Both the position numbers and the translations under genes were made by a program. Below the pieces are notes generated by a model, which saw nothing but the letters and a program-made list of their open reading frames with translations, was not told where the DNA came from and ran no database searches. Of a stretch of DNA of 22,803 bases, positions 8,249 to 14,077 are shown piece after piece. The stretch's first letter is position 1. Each line of letters opens with the position of its first letter. Source of the DNA: Deltaproteobacteria bacterium (GTDB taxonomy: Bacteria > Desulfobacterota > Desulfobacteria > Desulfobacterales > JAUVGT01); contig JAUVGT010000019.1 of NCBI GenBank assembly GCA_030593645.1, positions 1 to 22,803 on the forward strand. The letters run 5' to 3'.

Positions 8249-8509
8249 ATGAAGTGGACATATGGAAGGCCAGACAAACCGGGTTACTATTGGTACAAAA
8301 GTATGGAAGATGTAATATCCGGAGAAGGAAATAGGCCAACAATAATATTTGTCAATTCAGATCTGTTCATTCCCTCATCTAATGTGCGAAAATATATCAA
8401 CCCTGTGAGTGTTGACGAATTTAATGGGCTATGGGCCGGGCCAATTCAAGAGCCGGAAGAAGCGAACGAAATGGATACTCTGGCCTCGATGATGTGGGAA
8501 ATATTTTAA
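8249..8509 (+). CDS. Small paralogous hypothetical protein 2 (MKWT...WAGPI family)
   Basis: This 86-residue protein is the tandem paralogue of the gene at 7711. It shares MKWT, KPG-YYWYK, a central strand (TIIFVNSDLF), PVSVDEF and WAGPIQEPEE. The two copies have diverged a great deal outside these motifs, so the duplication is not recent or has been under diversifying pressure. The C-terminal tails differ (MDTLASMMWEIF here). AAAAGG lies 9 nt before the ATG. Its promoter is the doubled GTAGTT-box array at 8050-8157, and a strong hairpin sits in its leader. No known domain is recognised. Duplication of coding sequence together with the promoter argues that the two proteins do related jobs under the same regulator. 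Confidence 0.78.
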   Translation: MKWTYGRPDKPGYYWYKSMEDVISGEGNRPTIIFVNSDLFIPSSNVRKYINPVSVDEFNGLWAGPIQEPEEANEMDTLASMMWEIF

Positions 8510-8603
8510 ATCATTGTTGAATCTTCCAAACCTTTTCCACATAGGGCAATCGCATATCTTTTTATGAGTTAAAGATTTTGAGCAAATAGCTATTTTCCCA
8601 GTA

Positions 8604-8714
8604 ATGGTAAGAAAGGATGAAGTGGAAAGCGTAAAAATGCTTTTAAAAGATATAAAGTTAGCCATTACGGGAATCAATCTTGGCCGGGAGGAAGACAAAA
8701 AGAGAGAAAGTTAG
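8604..8714 (+). CDS. Possible small ORF or gene remnant (36 aa)
   Basis: An ATG at 8604 opens 36 charged codons (beginning MVRKDEVESVKML, ending REEDKKRES) that read like an amphipathic helix. There is no convincing Shine-Dalgarno. The frame stays open upstream to a TGA at 8565, so it could equally be the 3' end of a decayed gene. It is the only coding-like segment in the 313-nt gap between 8509 and 8823. Confidence 0.25.
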   Translation: MVRKDEVESVKMLLKDIKLAITGINLGREEDKKRES

Positions 8715-8758
8715 TCGCTTCGGGGAGTCACCAAATATCCTCATTTTTAAATTAATTG

Positions 8759-8787
8759 TTTACAAAAGTAGTCTTCAGGGATATATA
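8759..8787 (+). promoter_or_regulatory. Candidate promoter for the DUF488 gene
   Basis: TTTACA (8759-8764) and TATATA (8782-8787) are separated by 17 nt. An AT-rich leader of about 30 nt follows, up to the ATG at 8823. It lacks the GTAGTT-box geometry of its neighbours. A single GTAGTC lies inside the spacer, not upstream of the -35. Confidence 0.4.
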
Positions 8788-8822
8788 TTATACATAATAA
8801 ACAATAAAATTGGATAAAAATT

Positions 8823-9269
8823 ATGGAAATATTTACGATCGGATACGAAGGTTTATCACAAATCGATTTTTTAAAATATTTAAAACACTACAAAATTAAT
8901 TTAATAGCGGATGTTAGACATCTCCCATTAAGCAGGAAAAAGGGCTTTTCTAAGAGCAGTTTAGACGAAACACTTAATAAGAGGAATATTGAATATATAA
9001 ATTATCGGGGTCTGGGAACATCAAAACAGATGAGAAATATGTTAATTTCGACAGGTGATTATAAGACATTTTTTAATGAATATAAAAAAGAAATTCGTTG
9101 CAAATCCGAGAATATAAATGATCTATATAAGATTTTAGTTGATGGTAAAAGAATTGCATTACTTTGTTACGAAAGGGATGCTAAAAAATGTCACAGAAGT
9201 GTTGTTGCCGATGAAATAAAAAAACTAAACGGTAATGGACTAAAAATTACACACATAAAACCGATTTAG
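8823..9269 (+). CDS. DUF488 family protein
   Basis: The 148-residue protein has the family signature: TIGYEG at residues 5-10, ADVR at 29-32, the basic SRKKGFSK at 37-44, and a C-terminal CYE-x6-CHR pattern with Cys115 and Cys123-His124-Arg125. DUF488 proteins are small and cytosolic. The arrangement of conserved Asp, Arg, Cys and His suggests a catalytic or nucleic-acid/phosphate-binding site, but the biochemical role is not established. Length is normal for the family, so it appears intact. The ribosome site is poor (AT-rich GGATAAAAATT before the ATG). The gene converges on the CSGH/DWE-motif gene at 9334, leaving a 64-nt gap. I suspect a functional pair because they sit in the same accessory block, but this is inference from proximity only. 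Confidence 0.88.
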   Translation: MEIFTIGYEGLSQIDFLKYLKHYKINLIADVRHLPLSRKKGFSKSSLDETLNKRNIEYINYRGLGTSKQMRNMLISTGDYKTFFNEYKKEIRCKSENINDLYKILVDGKRIALLCYERDAKKCHRSVVADEIKKLNGNGLKITHIKPI

Positions 9270-9333
9270 AAGTGGTAATAAAATATTCGCTTGCATTGAA
9301 CTTTTATCTGGGTGAAGATTTTTATGACTACTT

Positions 9334-10122
9334 CTAATCAAAAAGATATTTTTGCCTTATTTTAGGTGGGTAGAAAAAACCAAGAATACAAAAAATATGT
9401 TGCCATCTGGCCATATTTCCTAAAATTAAAAATACTTCATTCTTTTCACTGCATATTTGCATTACTTTATCTTCAAGTTTTGTTTTCCAATTATCCAAAT
9501 ATTTTATTTTCCGATACAGTTGACTAATTTCCCAGTCAAGGATACTTAGGTTGTGTCCACTGCATTTACTATCTTCACAGATGAACTTCAATATAAATCT
9601 TACCGGAATAATTTCAAGATCCTTTCTACTCTCAAACATATCAAGCTGTTTAATAATTCCATTTTTTTTAAGTTCTGCATCCTTAATATCCATTTGAGAT
9701 TTATTTTCAATGGAAAAGCCGATAATTTCTTTTGGTCTTATGATTCCAAGTGATGTATTGCTAATGTTTTGAGCTTTTATTAATTCCTCCAGGGATTTGT
9801 AAATATTTTGAGAATTTAGAACCCACTTTTCTCTCTCATGCCAGTCTTTACCAGAACGAATAATATCCTTTAACTCTAAAGAATTTTCAATTAGATTGTA
9901 ACTTTCAGGCCGGTTGTCATTGATAGATTTGGTAATATCTGCTTCAATCCATTGATATTTTGAAAATTTAGCATCACCATCCAAATATCTGTAACGAACC
10001 GGATAAAGTCTTATTAATTGCTTTGAGTCAGCAAGGATTCCACCAGTACAAACAGTTTCAGTATATTTCTTGCTGATTTCAGGGTATGTTTTTACTATGA
10101 TTAGAATATTCTGTTTGCTCAT
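9334..10122 (-). CDS. Uncharacterised protein with C-x4-C-SGH-x5-DWE motif
   Basis: This 262-residue soluble protein begins with a strand-rich segment (NILIIVKTYPEISKKYTETV), then GGI and IRLYPVRYRYL. Its most striking feature is Cys182-x4-Cys187-Ser-Gly-His190 followed by Asp196-Trp197-Glu198. This could be a metal- or nucleic-acid-binding or catalytic centre. The C-terminus carries LGNMARW and LGFFYPPK. No signal peptide or membrane helix is present. I do not recognise a characterised family. There is no Shine-Dalgarno before the ATG, but a GTAGTT-type promoter (copy C, 10156-10222) lies directly upstream with TATATA 33 nt from the start. It converges on the DUF488 gene. Function is unknown; involvement in nucleic-acid processing or defence is speculation from the motif and context. 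Confidence 0.8.
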   Translation of the reverse strand: MSKQNILIIVKTYPEISKKYTETVCTGGILADSKQLIRLYPVRYRYLDGDAKFSKYQWIEADITKSINDNRPESYNLIENSLELKDIIRSGKDWHEREKWVLNSQNIYKSLEELIKAQNISNTSLGIIRPKEIIGFSIENKSQMDIKDAELKKNGIIKQLDMFESRKDLEIIPVRFILKFICEDSKCSGHNLSILDWEISQLYRKIKYLDNWKTKLEDKVMQICSEKNEVFLILGNMARWQHIFCILGFFYPPKIRQKYLFD

Positions 10123-10155
10123 AAGTATGATTTCGGAATTTTTGATTTTAAGATC

Positions 10156-10222
10156 TATATACCATTAAAAATATAAGAAATCAATCCGGCAAATTACTCA
10201 AATCCGTATAGGTAGAAATTAC
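10156..10222 (-). promoter_or_regulatory. GTAGTT-box promoter, copy C (minus strand)
   Basis: On the minus strand, GTAATTTCTACC starts at 10222 and GTAATTTGCCGG at 10197, 25 nt apart. TTGATT (10184-10179) follows 13 nt after the second box, then a 17-nt spacer and TATATA (10161-10156). The end of the box block, CCGGATTGATTT, is identical to copies A and B. The predicted start near 10149 gives a leader of under 30 nt to the gene at 10122. Conservation of the boxes and their spacing beside an unrelated gene argues for a shared regulator rather than simple tandem duplication. Confidence 0.6.
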
Positions 10223-10424
10223 TATTTTAATGCCTTATAGTTGTATTGATTAATGACAATTGATTAGTGCAATAGTAAAGTCTGAAGTCCAAATATCAAT
10301 TTAGTAAAGGTAACGTGGTGGTCTCCTGTATTTAAGTAAATTGACAATTTGCGGCCCTTGTCTTAATTTATTTTTAAACATAAAAAAACCGATATATTCA
10401 TCCACATGATAAAGGAGAATCAAT
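10223..10424 (+). other. AT-rich gap with a possible ferritin promoter
   Basis: No gene is visible here. TTGACA at 10341-10346 is followed after 17 nt by a weak -10 (TAATTT, 10364-10369) that could have driven the ferritin gene. AAGGAG at 10412-10417 is an intact Shine-Dalgarno for the broken ferritin start at 10425. Confidence 0.4.
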
Positions 10425-10939
10425 ATGATAAATAAAAAATAAACGAGGCTATCAATGACCAGATTAAAAATGAAATTGAGTCATCATATATTTATTTGTC
10501 GATGGTTGCCTACTTTCATTCCTTGAGCCTGGACGGTATGGCCCACTGGGTGAGATGTCAGGCCCATGAAGTTTTTGATCACATCAATGACCGGGACGGG
10601 AAAATCACACTGCTGGATATCAAGCAGCTTAAGACAGAATGGTTCTCACCGCTTGAGGCATTCAAAGATGCGTCCGGCATGAGCTGTTCATCAGCGGGAA
10701 GATCAATGATCTGGTTGCCCTGAGCCGGGAAGAAAAGGAATATGCCTCCGCGCCTGTGCTTGCATGGTTTGTGGATGAACAGGTTGAAGAAGAAGCAAAT
10801 GCGAGTAAAATTGTAGCTGACCTGGAGCTGGCCGGTGATGATAAATCCGCTCTTTTAATGCTTGATCGCGAACTGGGAACAAGGGCTTTCCCCCCCGGGT
10901 TCTCCTTTTGATCCGGCGGCGTTGAAGTCTGAGGATTAA
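10425..10939 (+). pseudogene. Ferritin pseudogene with three frameshifts and an internal deletion
   Basis: Ferritin-like sequence runs in four successive frames. The start is MINKK at 10425. One base is missing before NEAINDQIKNEIESSYIYLS, which continues through MAHWVRCQAHEV. Compared with typical bacterial ferritins, about eight codons are then missing where the second helix carries the E-x-x-H iron ligands; the text jumps to FDHINDRDGKITLLDIK. After SPLEAFKDA a second frameshift leads to HELFISGKINDLVALSREE, WFVDEQVEEEA and LMLDRELGTR. A third shift in a run of seven C's (10890-10896) leads to the natural-looking tail GSPFDPAALKSED, ending at 10939. The intact gene would have encoded a cytosolic iron-storage protein. 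The Shine-Dalgarno and the downstream terminator survive. Some single-base lesions could be sequencing errors, but the ligand-removing deletion could not be repaired by base correction alone. Confidence 0.85.
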
Positions 10940-10948
10940 TTTGAGATG

Positions 10949-10985
10949 GGGGACAAACATAAAGGTTTGTCCCCTATATTTTTAT
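10949..10985 (+). terminator. Rho-independent terminator of the ferritin locus
   Basis: GGGGACAAAC (10949-10958) pairs perfectly with GTTTGTCCCC (10965-10974) across a 6-nt loop, followed by TATATTTTTA. It ends ferritin transcription and abuts the stop codon of the convergent gene at 10985. On the minus strand the stem lacks a following T-run, so termination is probably one-way. Confidence 0.85.
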
Positions 10986-12622
10986 TATTTATTCTCTTCA
11001 GCCAGGCTCTTCTCGATACGTTCAAGCTTGATCTTCCCCTTATGAAGTGACAATTGCATGACGTACGGTACGGTTATTACAGGGTCTTCTTTGGGGCGCG
11101 TGATATGAACGACCAGGGTCACGGGCTTGTCTTCCAGCATGGCCGGGTCCACCGGAAATATGGTGCCCAGGGATCTTACTCCATTGGCAGCCATCGTGAA
11201 ACCCATTTGCTCCCAAATTGCCATCATCCCTTCTGAGCGATCATCCATAAATTCGGCTGTACCCGGATGATCGCGACCGAGTTCTTCCCAGCTGTCTTCT
11301 TTTTGGGATTGCTTATTATTTGCATAACGTTCACTGCTCCAGCTCACACTCAGTGTCGATTCAGCCCAATAAGAAAAAATCCAGTAATAGATGGGATATA
11401 TTCGACAGCCTTTCGAATTTTCCAAATATATTGTTTGAAATGTGCCGTCGCCCGGTGATTTTTTAATCATCGAGCTGATCAGCATGCCGTCATCAATAAA
11501 TTTTCCTCCCACAGTCAGTTTTGTCTTCGTTGGTTTATCTTTCAGAGTGATTTTATGGCTTCTTAAAACCCGATCCCTTTTTGTTTGTGGCTCTTCATCT
11601 TCACCGCCCAGGCCGAATTTTGGTATAAAACCGAGCAATGCCCGCTGAAGCTTCTGTTTTTTATATGCTGTGGTACCAACATCTGATTTGGACCCCACAA
11701 TGATTGGAATATTGGCCGGACGCACGGGACACATGGATCCATGTTCATCACAGTATATTTCAGTACAGTCTTTATACTTTTCGTTTATCTTTGAAAAATA
11801 GTTTTCAATACTTTCGATGCGTTTTTCCTGATCTTCAACCCGCTTCTCATTTGTATTTGAATCCGCTTCATAAGTTTTCAGTCCAGATGGATCTGTCTGT
11901 GCTAAGATTTTCGAGATTAATCTAATCTCTTCGATTTCCATTCTCATCCTGACCCGCTTAAGGGAATGTTCCCTGAAAAGTGTGGGAAGTTCATTCAATC
12001 GTTGAGACAGTCGTTCGCAGGAGTAGCAATCTGAACTGTATGGACCTTCCCATGGAAAATTTAAATTCCATCCTATGATCGGCGGAAGTGGTCTATCCGT
12101 ATCACCCGGCCACACTCCTTTTTTAAATTTAGTTTTTCTACTTTTTTTACGTTTGCAGACCTGTTTTTCACATTTTATGATTTTCCGGCGTATTTTTTCA
12201 GCAGTCAGTTCCGATTCGATGAGGTGTTTTTTCAGAACTTTATCCAAATCGGCATACAGTTCTTCCAGTGTACTTATTTTTCGAATCTCTTCAGCGGTTG
12301 CACTATTCTTTTTTATCTTTTTTTTATGTTTTTTTAAAAAGATATTCAGCTGATTTCTGTGACGTGCAATTTCATAACGTCTTTTTATAACCGCTTTCAT
12401 GGCCAGATTGTAGTCACTGACCTCGTATGAACATTCCATGCAGTAAGGAAGAATGTCTTTCCAATCGATGGCCTTAATTTTCTTTCCCCTTTTTTGCCAT
12501 CCTTTATGAGCTGGATCCGAGGTTGTTTTGGCTGCAATAGCCTGAACAGGAAAGCAGGTTATTGTAAAAACCAAAAGTGAAATGGATATCAATATGAATC
12601 GAAAAACGCGGAATTTATACAT
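10985..12622 (-). CDS. Secreted hypothetical protein with spaced cysteine pairs
   Basis: The protein has 545 residues. A clear Sec signal peptide covers about residues 1-30 (hydrophobic LISISLLVFTITCF, then VQAIAA). Mature features are a Cys61-x2-Cys64 pair, Cys151/Cys156, a Cys199-x2-Cys202 pair, and Cys286/291/298 in a DCTEIYCDEHGSMCP segment. Charged, helix-rich stretches (about 70-160 and 205-285) look like coiled coils. The C-terminal half (about 345-530) appears beta-rich, with KITLKDKPTKTKLTVGGKF and a repeated PVTLVVH/PVITVPYV style. Paired cysteines each preceding helices recall disulfide-stabilised helical bundles; no CxxCH haem site is present. GGAGG lies 5 nt before the ATG. It stands alone, convergent with the ferritin pseudogene. 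I do not recognise the family, and export to the periplasm or surface is the only firm inference. Confidence 0.8.
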   Translation of the reverse strand: MYKFRVFRFILISISLLVFTITCFPVQAIAAKTTSDPAHKGWQKRGKKIKAIDWKDILPYCMECSYEVSDYNLAMKAVIKRRYEIARHRNQLNIFLKKHKKKIKKNSATAEEIRKISTLEELYADLDKVLKKHLIESELTAEKIRRKIIKCEKQVCKRKKSRKTKFKKGVWPGDTDRPLPPIIGWNLNFPWEGPYSSDCYSCERLSQRLNELPTLFREHSLKRVRMRMEIEEIRLISKILAQTDPSGLKTYEADSNTNEKRVEDQEKRIESIENYFSKINEKYKDCTEIYCDEHGSMCPVRPANIPIIVGSKSDVGTTAYKKQKLQRALLGFIPKFGLGGEDEEPQTKRDRVLRSHKITLKDKPTKTKLTVGGKFIDDGMLISSMIKKSPGDGTFQTIYLENSKGCRIYPIYYWIFSYWAESTLSVSWSSERYANNKQSQKEDSWEELGRDHPGTAEFMDDRSEGMMAIWEQMGFTMAANGVRSLGTIFPVDPAMLEDKPVTLVVHITRPKEDPVITVPYVMQLSLHKGKIKLERIEKSLAEENK

Positions 12623-12817
12623 ATGATCCTCCAGTTATTCGAGCTGAATTTTATCAGGGATTGAAAATTGGACACCACCTCTAAATTTATCTTGGATAGA
12701 GCGTGATTGTCAATTTGATTTTGCTTGTTTGATCAGAGTGTGTTATTTGGGTTGAGGGCTGGAAAATAAAGTATTTTCTTGATCCATTCTGTCAAATTGA
12801 TATTAATCGATTTTGAA
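12623..12817. other. Non-coding gap, likely promoter region of the secreted protein gene
   Basis: No gene is visible between the secreted protein start and the inverted repeat at 12818. The sequence is AT-rich and contains the Shine-Dalgarno of the 12622 gene next to its start. No confident promoter hexamers were picked. Confidence 0.4.
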
Positions 12818-12870
12818 CTGCATATCCATCAATGGGGAGCCAAATGAATTCGGGTTTGATGGATATGCAG
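12818..12870. repeat. 15-bp perfect inverted repeat
   Basis: The arm at 12818-12832 (CTGCATATCCATCAA) is the exact reverse complement of 12856-12870, with a 23-nt loop. There is no clean T-run on either side. It lies just downstream of the tiny minus-strand ORF at 12892-12954, so it could protect or end that transcript, or bind a dimeric protein as DNA. Confidence 0.7.
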
Positions 12871-12891
12871 GAACAGTTTTATTTGTCATAT

Positions 12892-12954
12892 TCAGGACCG
12901 TCTAGTGCAGCCGTCGCTGCAATGCGCCATTCGCGGAATCATAAAGCGTACCAT
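12892..12954 (-). CDS. Tiny ORF (20 aa) behind a perfect Shine-Dalgarno
   Basis: On the minus strand AAAGGAGGTG (12971-12962) is followed by a 7-nt spacer and an ATG at 12954. This is the best ribosome site in the window. The peptide is only 20 residues and contains a Cys-Ser-Asp-Gly-Cys segment near its C-terminus (HCSDGC), then TRRS and a TGA stop. It follows arsR on the same strand by about 200 nt and is preceded by a structured leader. It could be a leader peptide, a small metal-binding peptide or a modified-peptide precursor. I do not recognise a family. The ribosome site is the evidence; length alone proves nothing. Confidence 0.4.
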   Translation of the reverse strand: MVRFMIPRMAHCSDGCTRRS

Positions 12955-12973
12955 ATTTTCTCACCTCCTTTCA

Positions 12974-13033
12974 GGGTAGAAGTGGTTTTAAAACTTCTGT
13001 TTTGGATCTACCCGGTATATAAGAAAACCACTT
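12974..13033 (-). promoter_or_regulatory. Leader with two mutually exclusive stems before the tiny ORF
   Basis: On the minus strand, AAGTGGTTTT (13033-13024) can pair with AAAACCACTT (12989-12980). Alternatively GGGTAGA (13013-13007) can pair with TCTACCC (12980-12974), enclosing a smaller AAAAC-AGAA-GTTTT stem. The two long pairings interleave, so they form either a switch or a pseudoknot. The 3' arm ends 3 nt before the Shine-Dalgarno at 12971, a position suited to translational control. Confidence 0.4.
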
Positions 13034-13104
13034 ATAATGACCAAATGCTCTAAGCGATTTTCAAAAACATTATCTGTCTCAAGCATTGGTTATGTTTGTT
13101 TTAT

Positions 13105-13130
13105 TGCACACATGCGCTCTTATGCATATT
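13105..13130. promoter_or_regulatory. Second ArsR-like operator, degenerate
   Basis: Read on the minus strand, TATGCAT-AAGAGCGC-ATGTGTGCA resembles TATGCAT-TT-ATGTGCA in the arsR promoter. The two halves are spaced further apart here. It lies between the arsR stop codon and the structured leader of the tiny ORF, so that transcript may also be ArsR-controlled. No good promoter hexamers were found beside it. Confidence 0.35.
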
Positions 13131-13137
13131 TATAGGT

Positions 13138-13156
13138 AAAAAAAGAGGCCCTTTTT
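13138..13156 (-). terminator. Weak terminator-like hairpin after arsR
   Basis: On the minus strand AAAAG and CTTTT flank a short GC-rich loop and are followed by a run of T's. The stem is short and mostly A-T, so termination may be inefficient. That would let transcription continue toward the tiny ORF. Confidence 0.35.
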
Positions 13157-13159
13157 CCT

Positions 13160-13507
13160 TTATTCACAGCACGAAGGGCAGCATTTGGATATACACTGCT
13201 TGGTCAGGGCCGTTATCCCTTCCAGTTTTTCAATAAAATGCTGACCGTTGACCGAATAAAATACATGCCGTGTTTCTTTTTCACTGTTCAAAATTCCGGC
13301 TTCATGCATGAGTTGAAGATGTCTGGAAACCACGGATCGGTCCTGGGGCATGGATTCGGAGATGGTGCCTACATCGGAACGGCCGTTTTGGATCAAAAAC
13401 TTTAAAATTTCAAGACGACCCGGCTCTCCCAGGGTTCTGAAAAACTTAAGGTCAAAATTGCTGATCAGTTCATCAATGATTCTCTTTTTCTCTTCTTCAG
13501 TTTCCAT
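13160..13507 (-). CDS. ArsR-family metalloregulator with a C-terminal cysteine cluster
   Basis: This 115-residue winged-helix repressor has the family core ALGEPGRLEIL-like segment (TLGEPGRLEILKFLIQNG) and a recognition region DRSVVSRHLQLMHEAGIL (about 55-75). The wing follows at KETRHVFYSV. The ELCVCDL metal site of classical arsenic sensors is absent. Instead five cysteines sit in the last eleven residues (Cys105, 109, 110, 113, 114), so soft-metal or arsenite sensing through the tail is likely. The role is a transcriptional repressor released by metal binding. A near-consensus promoter with an operator in its spacer lies directly upstream, so it autoregulates. No Shine-Dalgarno precedes the ATG, which fits a leaderless transcript. 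No arsenic-resistance or metal-efflux genes are adjacent, so its targets here may be itself and the downstream tiny ORF. Confidence 0.9.
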   Translation of the reverse strand: METEEEKKRIIDELISNFDLKFFRTLGEPGRLEILKFLIQNGRSDVGTISESMPQDRSVVSRHLQLMHEAGILNSEKETRHVFYSVNGQHFIEKLEGITALTKQCISKCCPSCCE

Positions 13508-13513
13508 ACAATT

Positions 13514-13542
13514 ACATTAGTGCACATAAATGCATATGTCAA
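13514..13542 (-). promoter_or_regulatory. arsR promoter with operator in the spacer
   Basis: On the minus strand TTGACA (13542-13537) is followed by a 17-nt spacer and TAATGT (13519-13514). The inverted repeat ACATA-N6-TATGT (13524-13539) covers the spacer and the end of the -35, so a bound repressor would block polymerase. The -10 ends 6 nt before the ATG, placing the expected transcription start at or next to the start codon. Confidence 0.7.
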
Positions 13543-13650
13543 GATAAAATTTTTCCTGATTAATTTCATCGATACGAAAGATTCAAAACTGATCTTGAAA
13601 CTAAAAATATGAATTCTTCAATACGCCTCTGAGTCCTCTTCGAGCGGAAA

Positions 13651-14040
13651 TTATAAATCCGATTTTATGGTTAAATGGTCTCCCGGATCTGTCCCGCTCA
13701 TCAGAAGTCCCAGCATTTCTTTTGATGCCAGATCCGGTAACGATATTTTTTCTCCCGGTTTTCCAAGGCCGGGTATGATTTTTCTTATGATTACCTCTGC
13801 TGCCACAAAGAATAATACAAGGGCCAGTATAATATCGATGATATTGATGGATACGTCCGCGGAGAACTGTATCATACTGGCCCCTGCTTTCATGTCCCCA
13901 AAAGAACCTTCGAGCAGGGCCAGGTAAGCCGCTATTGGATCAGTGCCGGAAAGAAACAATATCAGTGCGCCGAAAATGGAGGCCAGGATGACTGAACCAA
14001 AAGGTATGCTGATGGACCTGAATATATTATAGAAGTGATT
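13651..14040 (-). pseudogene. Deletion-fused remnant of a BMP-type ABC importer permease
   Basis: The frame is open from 14040 to 13651 without a convincing start codon; a TTG at 13959 is the only candidate. The upstream part (SIPFGSVILASIFGALILFL, then SGTDPIAAYLALLEGSFGD) matches the N-terminal helix and loop of YufP-like sugar/nucleoside permeases. It joins directly to sequence typical of their C-terminus (GASMIQFSADVSINIIDIIL, then LVLFFVAAEVIIRKI). The roughly 250 residues of core membrane helices are missing, so the product could not transport anything. It lies just downstream of the binding-protein gene at 14078, where a permease belongs. The tail beyond the last helix (about 40 residues) is hydrophilic. 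An in-frame deletion is the simplest origin. Confidence 0.75.
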
Positions 14041-14077
14041 TCAAAACCTTCAATCACCCCATAGATCACCGGATACT

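Noticed and set aside
9267..9341. TAGAAGT/ACTTCTA inverted repeat between the DUF488 gene and its convergent neighbour
   Set aside because: The arms are only 7 bp with a loop of about 60 nt and no T-run, too weak for a terminator or a defined site.
12888..12894. Selenocysteine readthrough of the tiny ORF's TGA
   Set aside because: A second in-frame TGA follows two codons later, and the nearby inverted repeat starts too far downstream to act as a bacterial SECIS element.
12984..12995. GTTTTAAAAC shared between the arsR-downstream leader and the XRE-cupin promoter
   Set aside because: The match is short and entirely A-T in its core, and the two contexts (RNA leader versus promoter spacer) differ, so chance is the simplest explanation.
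12832..13053. A 73-codon plus-strand frame across the inverted repeats
   Set aside because: It overlaps both inverted repeats and runs antisense to the better-supported tiny ORF; there is no ribosome site at its start.
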